A stretch of DNA of 52,870 nt. It comes from Novosphingobium sp. B 225 (GTDB lineage Bacteria; Pseudomonadota; Alphaproteobacteria; Sphingomonadales; Sphingomonadaceae). The notes under the pieces were generated by a model. It was not told where the DNA came from. It saw only the letters and a list, made by a program, of their open reading frames with translations, and did not search any database. Of the stretch, positions 18,843 to 26,461 are shown one piece after another; the first letter of the stretch is position 1, and the number at the start of each line of letters is the position of its first letter. The position numbers were made by a program, and so were the translations under genes. The DNA is taken from assembly GCF_002198665.1 (NCBI RefSeq), contig NZ_MWLM01000070.1, forward strand, positions 36,913-89,782, read 5' to 3'.

Positions 18843-19181
18843 GGTGCTCTCCGCAACGTCGCCCGGCAGATCGGACCCGCCATCGAAACGCAGGATTCAG
18901 CGGTGTTTTCAAGCCCATTGATGTTAACACAGGTGAATCACTGGTTAATGGATAAAGCGTTGCGCCAGTCGGCCAAGCCCGTTAATACGCTAGGAAAACC
19001 GGGCCAAAAAACAAAATAGGTCCGCGATCTGGCTGTGTGGGCGTCGGGCGTCAGCATGGTTTCCCGGATTGAACCGCAGGGTGGAAGTTAAGTTTTTGGG
19101 TGGGCGCGCTCCGCTGTGCGGGGGGTGTTTGCCCGGTCCGGGTCCAGGCCCGGGGGGACTGTAATGGAGTGATGCAATCGA
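18843..19181. other. 339-bp intergenic leader between the secreted-protein gene and tonB
   Basis: No gene is seen. It holds a likely tonB promoter (18960-18988), an imperfect inverted repeat TTAACACAG/CTGGTTAA at 18924-18948 just upstream of it, and then about 190 nt of G-rich transcribed leader with possible short hairpins around 19130-19157 close to the tonB ribosome site. A two-codon frame ATG GAG TGA (19164-19172) lies just before tonB. I could not match the leader to a known riboswitch. Confidence 0.5.
18960..18988 (+). promoter_or_regulatory. candidate sigma-70 promoter for tonB-exbBDD
   Basis: TTGCGC (18960-18965) and TAATAC (18983-18988) are separated by exactly 17 bp. They are 193 bp upstream of the tonB start, implying a long untranslated leader. 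An imperfect palindrome directly upstream may bind a regulator. I see no clear Fur box. Confidence 0.45.
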
Positions 19182-19835
19182 ATGGCCTACGCTGACCAAC
19201 AGATGAGCGGTAATCGCATTACCGCGTTTATAATCGTTGCTCTGCTCCACTTGGTGCTCGGTTATGCTCTGGTGACCGGCCTCGCTTACGAGGGCGTGAA
19301 GCAGATCATGAAAAAGGTTACGACCATCGACATCAAGAAGGACGAGCCCAAGAAGGAGCCGCCGCCGCCGCCCAAAAAGCTGACTGCGCCGCCGCCGATC
19401 GTGGCCCCGCCGCCAAAGATCAACGTCAGCGTAGCTCCGCCGCCGGTGCAGACCGTGGTGACTCCGCCGCCTTTGCCGCCGCCGCCGATCATCGCGCCGC
19501 CGGCCCCGGTACCGGCTCCGCCGCCGCCGCGGTTCCAGCCCAAGGGGGCTGCTCCCAAGGGCAATCCCGCGAACTGGGCGACGACCAACGATTATCCCAG
19601 CCGTGCTTTGCGTGAAGAACGCGAAGGTACCACCGGGTTCCGCGTCACCGTGGGTCCTGACGGCCGTGTCACCAGCTGCGACGTAACCAGCTCGAGCGGC
19701 AGCTCCGACCTTGACGAGGCGACCTGCTCGAACGTCACGCGCCGTGCCCGGTTCACTCCGGCCATGGACGGCGAAGGCAACCCGACTTCGGGTAGCTATT
19801 CCAACCGTATCCGCTGGGTGATTCCTAAGGATTGA
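19182..19835 (+). CDS. tonB: TonB energy-transducing protein
   Basis: 217 residues: a short cytoplasmic N-terminus, one membrane helix (about 14-36), a long Pro-rich periplasmic spacer (about 55-125, many PPPP runs) and a C-terminal TonB domain (about 130-217) with EGTTGFRVTVGPDGRV and ATCSNVTRRARFTPA. It couples proton-motive force from ExbBD to outer-membrane receptors. The start MAYADQQMSGNRI is kept, although an ATG at 19203 (MSGNRI) is possible. It begins the tonB-exbB-exbD-exbD cluster. A small hairpin lies between it and exbB. Confidence 0.95.
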   Translation: MAYADQQMSGNRITAFIIVALLHLVLGYALVTGLAYEGVKQIMKKVTTIDIKKDEPKKEPPPPPKKLTAPPPIVAPPPKINVSVAPPPVQTVVTPPPLPPPPIIAPPAPVPAPPPPRFQPKGAAPKGNPANWATTNDYPSRALREEREGTTGFRVTVGPDGRVTSCDVTSSSGSSDLDEATCSNVTRRARFTPAMDGEGNPTSGSYSNRIRWVIPKD

Positions 19836-19845
19836 TCAGTTGCTG

Positions 19846-19866
19846 TTCCCGGTCTGAGGACCGGAA
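19846..19866 (+). promoter_or_regulatory. stem-loop between tonB and exbB
   Basis: TTCC(C)GGTC and GACCGGAA form an 8-bp stem with one bulged C and a TGAG loop, followed by a T-rich but interrupted stretch (TCATTTCACATTATTCTTCTT). It could act as a partial terminator or a processing site that sets the TonB to ExbB ratio. Confidence 0.4.
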
Positions 19867-19901
19867 TCATTTCACATTATTCTTCTTGAGAGGACTATCG
19901 C

Positions 19902-20669
19902 ATGACCATCGTTGAAATCCTGGCCGCCGCCGCAGAAGCCGCGCCGCAGAACAAGTTCGGCTTCGCCGAAGCGCTGAAGCAGGGCGGTTTCATCGCCTAT
20001 GCCACCGTCGTAATCCTGGGCGTCATGTCGTTCGGCTCGTTCTTCATCCTGATCACCAAGTGGATCGACCAGTCGAAGATCCTGCGTCAGTACGGCGCGA
20101 TGAAGGGCAGCTTCTGGAAGGCCTCGAGCCTCAAGGACGGCGCCGCCAAGCTCGAAAAGAACAGCGCCTGGCGCCAGATCGTCGATGACGGCATCGCGGC
20201 TGAAGATGCTCACAGCAAGATGGGTGACGCCCTTGAAGCCCATGACTGGCTCCACGGTTCGCTGGCCCGTTCGGAAAGCCAGATCAACGCTCGCCTCGCT
20301 GGCGGTCTGCCGTTCCTCGCCACCGTTGGCGCCACCGCACCGTTCATCGGTCTGTTCGGTACCGTGGTCGGCATCTATCGCGCGCTGATCGCGATCGGCA
20401 TCGCCGGTTCGGCCTCGATCGACAAGGTCGCTGGTCCGGTTGGTGAAGCGCTGATCATGACCGCGCTCGGTCTGCTCGTCGCGGTTCCGGCCGTGCTCGC
20501 CTACAACTACCTGCAGGGCCGCAACAAGACCATCGCTGGTCTGCTCTCGGGCTTCTCGACCGACGTGCTGGCCTACATCAGCTCGAAGGGTGCCGTGAAG
20601 CCTGCGGTTGCTGCCGCTCCGGCTGCTGCTGCCAAGCCCGCTGCCGCCGCTCCGGCTGCCAAGCAGTAA
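19902..20669 (+). CDS. exbB: ExbB proton-channel subunit (MotA/TolQ/ExbB family)
   Basis: 255 residues with three membrane helices (about 30-52, 128-150 and 190-213). The family core GGLPFLATVGATAPFIGLFGT leads into helix 2, and EALIMTALGLLVAVPAVLAYN forms helix 3. ExbB pentamers surround an ExbD dimer and carry protons to energise TonB. The C-terminus has an unusual Ala/Pro/Lys low-complexity tail of about 25 residues. GAGAGGAC lies before the ATG. A 119-bp gap with two inverted repeats separates it from exbD. Confidence 0.95.
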   Translation: MTIVEILAAAAEAAPQNKFGFAEALKQGGFIAYATVVILGVMSFGSFFILITKWIDQSKILRQYGAMKGSFWKASSLKDGAAKLEKNSAWRQIVDDGIAAEDAHSKMGDALEAHDWLHGSLARSESQINARLAGGLPFLATVGATAPFIGLFGTVVGIYRALIAIGIAGSASIDKVAGPVGEALIMTALGLLVAVPAVLAYNYLQGRNKTIAGLLSGFSTDVLAYISSKGAVKPAVAAAPAAAAKPAAAAPAAKQ

Positions 20670-20677
20670 GTCGCCGA

Positions 20678-20759
20678 GCCGGCGCGTGGATGGCCCTGCC
20701 ATGCCGCTGCGCCGGCCTCCGACCGGGAAGGGTGCTGCCAACCGGCAACTACCCTTCCC
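20678..20759 (+). promoter_or_regulatory. two consecutive inverted repeats between exbB and exbD
   Basis: GCCGGCGC (20678-20685) pairs exactly with GCGCCGGC (20709-20716), and GGGAAGGGT (20725-20733) with ACCCTTCCC (20751-20759). No T-run follows either. Likely mRNA structures that protect or process the exbB transcript, which would fit the need for more ExbB than ExbD; that link is inference. Confidence 0.5.
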
Positions 20760-20788
20760 AGGTCAAACGCTAGAATAGGATGTAACCC

Positions 20789-21322
20789 ATGGCGATTTCG
20801 ATGGGCGGCGGCGGCGAAGAGAAGCCGATGTCGGACATCAACACCACGCCCCTTGTGGACGTGATGCTGGTGCTTCTGATCATCTTCCTCATCGCCGTTC
20901 CGATCGCGATTCAGACCATCCAGAAGCTGCGCATCCCGATCATGGTCTCGGTTGAATCCAAGGACAAGGTCGAGAACCTGCTGTTGACTGTCAGCACCAC
21001 CGATGCGGCTGGCCGCAGCGCTGGTGACCCGGGCTTCGAAGGTGCGAATCTGGGCGGCGAATGCCGGATCTATTTCAACAACATAACGCCGGTCGATTCG
21101 GTCGAACTGCGTGATCAGGCCTACAAGCGGCTGGACAACATCGTGAAGCGCGCTGGTGGTCCCGAAGCACTTCGTACCAACCCGGAACTGGTCCCGCAGG
21201 TCCATATCCGTGGTGACGTCAACGCCCCGTGGCGCTGCGTGGCCGGTGCGATCTTCAACGTGCAGATTTCGGGCTATCCGACTGTCGGCTTCATCTCGAC
21301 CCCGGTCGATCCGAACGGCTGA
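20789..21322 (+). CDS. exbD: ExbD/TolR biopolymer transport protein, copy 1
   Basis: 177 residues. One N-terminal membrane helix with the catalytic aspartate in DINTTPLVDVMLVLLIIFLI (residues about 15-34), then a periplasmic domain. It is longer than the other two copies because of an insert with AGRSAGDPGFEGANLGGECR and ends SGYPTVGFISTPVDPNG. It forms the proton-conducting dimer inside the ExbB pentamer. 37 bp separate it from copy 2, with a CAGGAG site before that start. Confidence 0.93.
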   Translation: MAISMGGGGEEKPMSDINTTPLVDVMLVLLIIFLIAVPIAIQTIQKLRIPIMVSVESKDKVENLLLTVSTTDAAGRSAGDPGFEGANLGGECRIYFNNITPVDSVELRDQAYKRLDNIVKRAGGPEALRTNPELVPQVHIRGDVNAPWRCVAGAIFNVQISGYPTVGFISTPVDPNG

Positions 21323-21359
21323 CATCAGGCCTGACCGCATTTTTCAGGAGTAAACCACA

Positions 21360-21818
21360 ATGGCAATGTCAGGCGGCAATGACGATGGCGAGCCGATGAT
21401 GGAAATGAACACGACGCCGCTTATCGACGTCATGCTCGTTCTTCTCATCATGTTCATCATCACCATCCCGGTGGCGACCCACGCGGTTAATATTGACCTG
21501 CCTTCTCCGTCGGCAACCCCGCCGGACACGCAGATCAAGAAAGACAAGAACAAGGTCACCATCACCCCGGCGGGCGAAGTGCAGTGGAACGGCACCACGC
21601 TGAACAACTCGCAACTCGTCTCGGCGCTTCAGGCGACCATGGCGATCAAGCCCGAGCCGGAACTTCAGTTCCAGCCCGATCCGCAAGCGCCCTATGACAT
21701 GTCGGCCAAAGTGCTGAACATCATCAAGGGCTCGGGTGTGACGGCCTTCGGGTTTGTCGGCAACGAACAGTATTCGGAATTCGGCAAGCCCGCGAATGCA
21801 GGTAAGTCGACCAACTGA
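21360..21818 (+). CDS. exbD: ExbD/TolR biopolymer transport protein, copy 2
   Basis: 152 residues with the motif MNTTPLIDVMLVLLIMFIIT near residues 16-35 containing the proton-relay Asp, and a periplasmic domain ending GVTAFGFVGNEQYSEFG. Two consecutive exbD genes after exbB recall the exbB-exbD1-exbD2 order described in Xanthomonas, where the second copy has a specialised role. The gene is followed by a strong intrinsic terminator at 21844-21873. Confidence 0.93.
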   Translation: MAMSGGNDDGEPMMEMNTTPLIDVMLVLLIMFIITIPVATHAVNIDLPSPSATPPDTQIKKDKNKVTITPAGEVQWNGTTLNNSQLVSALQATMAIKPEPELQFQPDPQAPYDMSAKVLNIIKGSGVTAFGFVGNEQYSEFGKPANAGKSTN

Positions 21819-21843
21819 GCCAGCTCAGTCCGGATCAAAACCC

Positions 21844-21873
21844 AAGGGGGCGGAGCAATCCGCCCCCTTTTGT
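21844..21873 (+). terminator. intrinsic terminator after exbD copy 2
   Basis: AAGGGGGCGGA and TCCGCCCCCTT form an 11-bp perfect stem closed by a GCAA tetraloop and followed by TTTTGTTT. It ends the tonB-exbB-exbD-exbD transcript 26 bp after the last stop codon. Confidence 0.92.
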
Positions 21874-21919
21874 TTAGCGCCTGATGATCAGCCGCCATTC
21901 AAACATCACCGGACCAAAG

Positions 21920-21948
21920 TTCTTGCGCCGCTCTTGGTATGGTATATT
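21920..21948 (+). promoter_or_regulatory. candidate promoter for the third exbD
   Basis: TTCTTG (21920-21925) and TATATT (21943-21948) have a 17-bp spacer and lie in a locally AT-rich stretch, 50 bp upstream of the start codon and just after the terminator. This suggests independent expression of the gene that follows. Confidence 0.55.
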
Positions 21949-21997
21949 ATTTCGCCATAGTCACGGCACGAGCCGGCCTGATAAGGGAGTTGGAACC

Positions 21998-22450
21998 ATG
22001 CCCTTCCGCCACCAGAACCAGGAAACCACCGCGCAACTTCTGCCCATTGCCGAAATCAACACAACGCCATTGATCGACGTCATGCTGGTCCTGCTTATCA
22101 TGTTCGTAATCACCATCCCGATTGCGAACCACACCCTCGACATAGACCTGCCAGCTGCACCAGGCAGCCCAAATCACCCGATCCTCCCAAGCAACCGGAT
22201 CGCGCTGGATCAGGGCAACAACCTCACCTGGAACGACGCACCGATCACCCTGCCCCAACTCGACGCTGCACTTAACACCGTGCATCGCACCAATCCTGAA
22301 CCTGAAGTCCGGTTCGAACCGGCAGGCGCGGCCCCCTATGGCACGGCTGCCGAAGTGGTTCGCCGAATCAAGCGTTCAGGCATTGCCAGCTTCGGATTCG
22401 TCGGCAACGAGCGCTACGAAGCTTTTGACAAGGCCATGCCCCAACCTTGA
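21998..22450 (+). CDS. ExbD/TolR protein, third stand-alone copy
   Basis: 150 residues with EINTTPLIDVMLVLLIMFVI near 18-37, including the proton-relay Asp, and the ending GIASFGFVGNERYEAFDKA. It is clearly closest to copy 2 (shared TPLIDVMLVLLIMF and FGFVGNE-Y blocks) and lacks the insert of copy 1. The start MPFRHQNQ has AGGGAG nine bases upstream; a 38-codon extension overlaps the promoter. It has its own promoter and no ExbB partner, so it would have to share ExbB with the main operon or replace ExbD under other conditions. The third base use looks less GC-biased than copy 2. Confidence 0.9.
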   Translation: MPFRHQNQETTAQLLPIAEINTTPLIDVMLVLLIMFVITIPIANHTLDIDLPAAPGSPNHPILPSNRIALDQGNNLTWNDAPITLPQLDAALNTVHRTNPEPEVRFEPAGAAPYGTAAEVVRRIKRSGIASFGFVGNERYEAFDKAMPQP

Positions 22451-22498
22451 ACCGGCGAGCGCGGCCTTGTGTGCAACGCCTCGCCGCGCGCGCGCCGA

Positions 22499-24952
22499 TC
22501 ACTCGCCTTCAAGGCCGCGCCGCTCACCCGGATCCATCGCCTGCGCGGCAAGGCCTTCCGCTTCAAACAGCAGCTCATCATCAGCAGACCCTTGCGCCAC
22601 GCTTTCCCGGCCGATCATCACCAGCACCGGGACTGCCAGGGGGCTGACCCGATCAAGCCTGACATGCCGCAACTGCCCTGCCGCCCGGTCAAGCACCCCT
22701 GCCAATCGGCCCACATCGGTCATCCGGGCACGGGCATCGACCCAAGCGGCCTCGATCAGAACGTGATCAGGCTCATACTTGCGCAGCACATCGTAAATCA
22801 GGTCAGTCGAAAAGGTTACTTGCCGCCCGGTTTTGCGTTTGCCCGGATGCTGCCGTTCGACCAGACCCGCGATCACTGCCACTTCGCGGAAGGCGCGGCG
22901 CAGCAGGTAACTGTCCTGCACCCATTCGACAAATTCGTGACTAAGGATATCGGGCGAAAGCAAGTCGGCTGGGTCGGGAATGGGGCGTAAACCCCAGACT
23001 GCAAGCGCATAATCGTTGGCCACAAAGCCCAACGGAGCGAGCCCTCGCTCCTCCATCCGCCGGGTCAGCAGCATTCCCAGTGACTGATGTGCAGGCCAGC
23101 CTTCAAAGCAATAGAACACGGTATAGTGCCGGCCTTCATGCGGGAAACTCTCAGTCAGCAGCGTACCGGGTTCGGGAAGCTCGCTGCGCCAGTCCTGCAC
23201 TTCCAGCCATTCGCGCACATCATCGGGAAACCGGGCCCAGCCCGCCCGGTCGGCCAGCAGGCCTTGCACGCGTTCCGCCAGATGAGTGGTCAGCGGCATG
23301 CGCGCACCCATATAGCTCGGGATCTGTCCGCCCTTTTTCGCAGCACGAACCAGCAGTTCGGTCTCGCGCATCGATTCAACCTCCAGGTCGAGCCCGGCAA
23401 AGCGAAAGGTATCACCGGCTGTCAGGCTTGCCGCGAACCCTTCTTCCACCCGGCCGAGTGAGCGCCCGTTGCGAAAACGCACCTCGATCATCTCGGCATC
23501 CAGGATGATCCCGGCATTCAAGCGGTGCCGCGCGGCATGTTCGGGATGGGTCAAGCGCCAGAGCCCGTCCCGCCCCCTGACGATCCGCTGAAACCGGTCA
23601 TAGGCTTTCAAAGCATAGCCGCCGCTTGCTACAAATTGCAGCACCCGTTCCCACAGCCCGGGAGCAAGCCAGGAATAAGCCGCCGCAGAGCGGACTTGGG
23701 CCAACAGATCATCACTATCGAACGGCCCAGCGCAGGCGCAGGCCATGACGTGCTGCGCAAGCACGTCAAGCCCCCCGGGCCGAAAGGCCTCGCCATCGCG
23801 CTGCCCCTCGGCCACGGCCTGTTCGGCGGCGATCGCTTCCAGAAATTCAAACCGGTTGCCAGGCACCAACAGGGCCCGGCTGGGCTGGTCAAGCCGATGG
23901 TTCGCCCGCCCAATCCGCTGCAACAATCGCGACGATCCCTTGGGCGCGCCCATCTGCACCACCAGGTCCACGTCCCCCCAGTCCACCCCCAGATCAAGGC
24001 TGGCCGTGGCCACCAGCGCGCGCAATTCGCCGCGCGCCATCGCCCCTTCAACCTTGCGCCTTGCCTCCTTGCTCAGCGATCCGTGGTGGATGCCGATCGG
24101 CAACTTGTGCTCATTCGCATCCCACAGCTTCTCAAAGATAAATTCAGCCAGAAAGCGGGTATTGCAAAAGATCAGCGTGGTGCGGTTATCGCCGATCGCC
24201 TGGTACAGCTGCGGCACCGCCCAGGCCGCAGCATGCCCTCCCCAGGGGATGCGGGCTTCGTGCGGCAGCAGAATCGCAAGCTCCGGGCTGGCCCCTACCT
24301 CTCCTGCAACCAGCGTCACATCATCCACAACGCCATCCGGGGCGAGCCAGGCCCGAAACTGCTCAGGCTCAGCCAGCGTAGCGGAGAGAGCGACGCGGCG
24401 GAGATCTGGGGCTAGCGCCTGAAGCCGGGTCAGCGCCAATGCGAGCAAGTCTCCACGCTTGCCGCTGGCGAAGGCATGGACTTCATCGATCACGATCCGC
24501 CGAAGCGACCCAAACATGGCATCCGCATCCGGGTAGCTGAGCAACAGACTTAGCGATTCAGGCGTGGTCAGCAATACATGCGGAGGCCGGTTGCGCTGAC
24601 GAACCTTGCGGTCGGACGGCGTATCACCGCTGCGCGTCTCGACCCGGATCGGCAGGCCAAGATCGGCAATCGGCGCAAGCAGATTGCGTTGCACATCATG
24701 CGCCAGCGCCTTGAGCGGCGACACATACAGCGTGTGCAGTCCATCAGGCGGCGCAGCCCCGGACAGGACCGATGGGCAGAAATCCGCCAATGTCGGCAGG
24801 AAGCCGGCCAGAGTCTTGCCCGCCCCGGTATCGGCAACCAGCAAGGCATGCTGCCCAGCCCGCGCAGCGGCCAGCATGGCGCGTTGGTGGCGACGCGCTT
24901 GCCAGCCGCGCGCGGCAAACCATTGATCGAGTTCGGGGGGCAATTGCTCCAT
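22499..24952 (-). CDS. Lhr-like DEXH-box helicase ('ligase-associated' type)
   Basis: 817 residues, matching the length of the bacterial ligase-associated DNA-damage-response helicases. Helicase motifs: Walker A ADTGAGKTLAGF at 40-51, motif Ia YVSPLKALA, DEVH box at 156-159, SATLAEPEQF (motif III), FCNTRFLAEFIFEKL (motif IV) and the motif VI region LLQRIGRANHR. The C-terminal Lhr winged-helix/DUF4145-free region follows. Family members pair with an ATP-dependent DNA ligase, an exonuclease and a PdeM phosphoesterase in repair; none of these is next to it here. It converges on the third exbD, 48 bp away. Confidence 0.92.
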   Translation of the reverse strand: MEQLPPELDQWFAARGWQARRHQRAMLAAARAGQHALLVADTGAGKTLAGFLPTLADFCPSVLSGAAPPDGLHTLYVSPLKALAHDVQRNLLAPIADLGLPIRVETRSGDTPSDRKVRQRNRPPHVLLTTPESLSLLLSYPDADAMFGSLRRIVIDEVHAFASGKRGDLLALALTRLQALAPDLRRVALSATLAEPEQFRAWLAPDGVVDDVTLVAGEVGASPELAILLPHEARIPWGGHAAAWAVPQLYQAIGDNRTTLIFCNTRFLAEFIFEKLWDANEHKLPIGIHHGSLSKEARRKVEGAMARGELRALVATASLDLGVDWGDVDLVVQMGAPKGSSRLLQRIGRANHRLDQPSRALLVPGNRFEFLEAIAAEQAVAEGQRDGEAFRPGGLDVLAQHVMACACAGPFDSDDLLAQVRSAAAYSWLAPGLWERVLQFVASGGYALKAYDRFQRIVRGRDGLWRLTHPEHAARHRLNAGIILDAEMIEVRFRNGRSLGRVEEGFAASLTAGDTFRFAGLDLEVESMRETELLVRAAKKGGQIPSYMGARMPLTTHLAERVQGLLADRAGWARFPDDVREWLEVQDWRSELPEPGTLLTESFPHEGRHYTVFYCFEGWPAHQSLGMLLTRRMEERGLAPLGFVANDYALAVWGLRPIPDPADLLSPDILSHEFVEWVQDSYLLRRAFREVAVIAGLVERQHPGKRKTGRQVTFSTDLIYDVLRKYEPDHVLIEAAWVDARARMTDVGRLAGVLDRAAGQLRHVRLDRVSPLAVPVLVMIGRESVAQGSADDELLFEAEGLAAQAMDPGERRGLEGE

Positions 24953-24982
24953 CTCCGCGCCTGAGTGGCACGGATCGACGGG

Positions 24983-26056
24983 CTAGGGCAAAGCCAAACG
25001 CCGCCAAACTCCGTCACTCCGCTCATTCTTGCGCGGGGCAAGGGTCGGCGCACAGCCCACCGACGCGCTTTGGCGGGGCGCAATCCCCAGCAATGCCAGA
25101 CAATAGCCTATCACAGCACTGCTACCATAGCCGACAAGCGGCGTGGGGTAATTGCCCAGCGCGGCGGCCAGGATCGCCGCGCCCCAGAACAAGCCAAATG
25201 CCAGGCCACTGGACCGATCGGTCGGCCGCGCCACTATTGCCGGAACCAGCAGCAAGGCCGAACCGATCCACACCGCCAGTCCCGCCAGGGGGTGCTGGGC
25301 AAAGGCCAGCCACACGATCTGATCAACATAGGGCACCCGCTCACCAAGATCCGGGCGAACCAGCGTTACGGCAAATGCGCTGATGGCAATACCCACCGCC
25401 AGAGCGCGCGGCCCGGTCCGCTCACGCCAGAACAGCCCTGCCATGCTGGCCGCCAGCGCGCCGGCCATGGCCCGGTCGGGCTGCCAGGCCAGAGTCTGCG
25501 CCGCGATTGTCAGCGCCAGCAACGCACGGTTTCCGGTGCTGCGGGCCAGGGCGCAGACCAGCAGCGGCACCAGGATCAGGCTAGGCTGGATCGTGGCCCC
25601 GCCCACCGTCAACCAGCGCTGCGCCCCTTGTGCAGCATTGCCCAGCATGGTCGAACCGGCCAGCATTGCGCAGATCAGCAAGGCCAGATTGTCGGCCGTC
25701 ACAGGCACCAGCCGCGCCAGCAAGCGCAGATTGGCCAGTGCGAGCAAGCCGATCACCAGCGCCGCCGCGTTGATCGCCAGATGGCTACCCGGCGCCCCCG
25801 TCAGCGCCAGATGGACCAGCCCCAGCCCCGTCGCCCCGATGGCGCAAAGCACGCCGATCAGCAGCGGCCGCGCCGCCAGCCCGGTGCGCAGCCCATGACC
25901 CAGGCAGCCGAGAGCGAACCGCACGGCTTCACCCCCGCGCGGGATCGTTACCAGTTCGCCCAGCATGGCAGCGCCCCATGGGCGCTGATCAGGTGGCAGC
26001 AGACGCAGGGCAATGCCCGCGATGATCAGCGCCAGCCGGTGGAGCCACGCGTTCAT
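24983..26056 (-). CDS. polytopic membrane protein resembling SEDS (FtsW/RodA) glycosyltransferases
   Basis: 357 residues. An N-terminal soluble-amphipathic segment (1-60, with LPPDQRPWGAAMLGEL) is followed by about nine to ten membrane helices. By eye the body follows the SEDS pattern: GAQRWLTVGG then IQPS at 144-159 (SEDS: RRW..GG..QPSE), WQPD at 191-194 (SEDS QPDLGT), YVDQ at 243-246 in the loop that carries the catalytic Asp in RodA/FtsW (HTDF), and PLVGYGSS at 306-313 (SEDS SYGGSS). The Glu of QPSE and the GT after QPD are changed. SEDS proteins polymerise lipid II; whether this one does is unknown. It is cotranscribed with padR (ATGA overlap), which is unusual for a cell-wall enzyme. Confidence 0.7.
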   Translation of the reverse strand: MNAWLHRLALIIAGIALRLLPPDQRPWGAAMLGELVTIPRGGEAVRFALGCLGHGLRTGLAARPLLIGVLCAIGATGLGLVHLALTGAPGSHLAINAAALVIGLLALANLRLLARLVPVTADNLALLICAMLAGSTMLGNAAQGAQRWLTVGGATIQPSLILVPLLVCALARSTGNRALLALTIAAQTLAWQPDRAMAGALAASMAGLFWRERTGPRALAVGIAISAFAVTLVRPDLGERVPYVDQIVWLAFAQHPLAGLAVWIGSALLLVPAIVARPTDRSSGLAFGLFWGAAILAAALGNYPTPLVGYGSSAVIGYCLALLGIAPRQSASVGCAPTLAPRKNERSDGVWRRLALP

Positions 26057-26361
26057 GCCGGAATCCCTTGCGGCGCTGTCGGGGCGGCCTGATCCAGTGG
26101 CGGATGGTCCGCAGCCAGGGCACGCCCGCGGGCCGTCAGGCGGTAGACGTGGCGAGGCGGGCGACCCGGTTCGACCGGGGCCTGCCATTCCGCCTCCAGC
26201 TGGCCTTGCGCCTCCAGCCGGATCAGCAGGGGATAGAGTGTGCCGGATTTGACCCCGGCGCTGCGGCACAGGTCATAGCCATGGGACCAATCGGCCCCGG
26301 CTTCGGCCAGTGCGGCCAGAACCCGGCGGGCGACGGGCGATAAAGTGCGATCTCGAACCAT
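26053..26361 (-). CDS. PadR family transcriptional regulator
   Basis: 102 residues, a compact winged-helix protein of the short PadR class. Motifs: LSPVARRVLAALAEAG, SHGYDLCRSAGVKSGTLYPLLIRLEAQGQLEAEW and the wing PPRHVYRLTARG. It binds DNA as a dimer and usually represses its own operon and the linked membrane gene. The promoter appears to place transcription start almost at the ATG, with a CTATATAG palindrome between -35 and -10, consistent with autorepression. Its stop overlaps the next start by ATGA. Confidence 0.93.
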   Translation of the reverse strand: MVRDRTLSPVARRVLAALAEAGADWSHGYDLCRSAGVKSGTLYPLLIRLEAQGQLEAEWQAPVEPGRPPRHVYRLTARGRALAADHPPLDQAAPTAPQGIPA

Positions 26362-26369
26362 GCGGATTA

Positions 26370-26396
26370 ATTCTACCTATATAGATTTAGAGTCAA
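26370..26396 (-). promoter_or_regulatory. padR promoter with palindromic operator candidate
   Basis: Reading the minus strand, TTGACT (26396-26391) and TAGAAT (26375-26370) are 15 bp apart, about 9 bp before the padR ATG, implying a nearly leaderless transcript. The spacer holds the palindrome CTATATAG (26377-26384), well placed for a repressor. The divergent MgtC/DUF4010 gene starts about 65 bp away on the other side. Confidence 0.45.
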
Positions 26397-26461
26397 GCGC
26401 GATATTGCACCTGCCGATTGCCCCTTCCCCCGCCGCCGCGCGCCTGCCATCACACCGCTCG

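Noticed and set aside
18990..19181. Riboswitch in the tonB leader
   Set aside because: I could not identify a known conserved core; only generic hairpins are visible.
19360..19540. Short GCCGCC repeats in tonB as a mobile or CRISPR-like repeat
   Set aside because: They encode the Pro-rich spacer of TonB and are explained by the protein.
20590..20669. Frameshift at the exbB C-terminus
   Set aside because: The Ala/Pro/Lys tail is low complexity but in frame and ends at a normal stop; ExbB tails vary.
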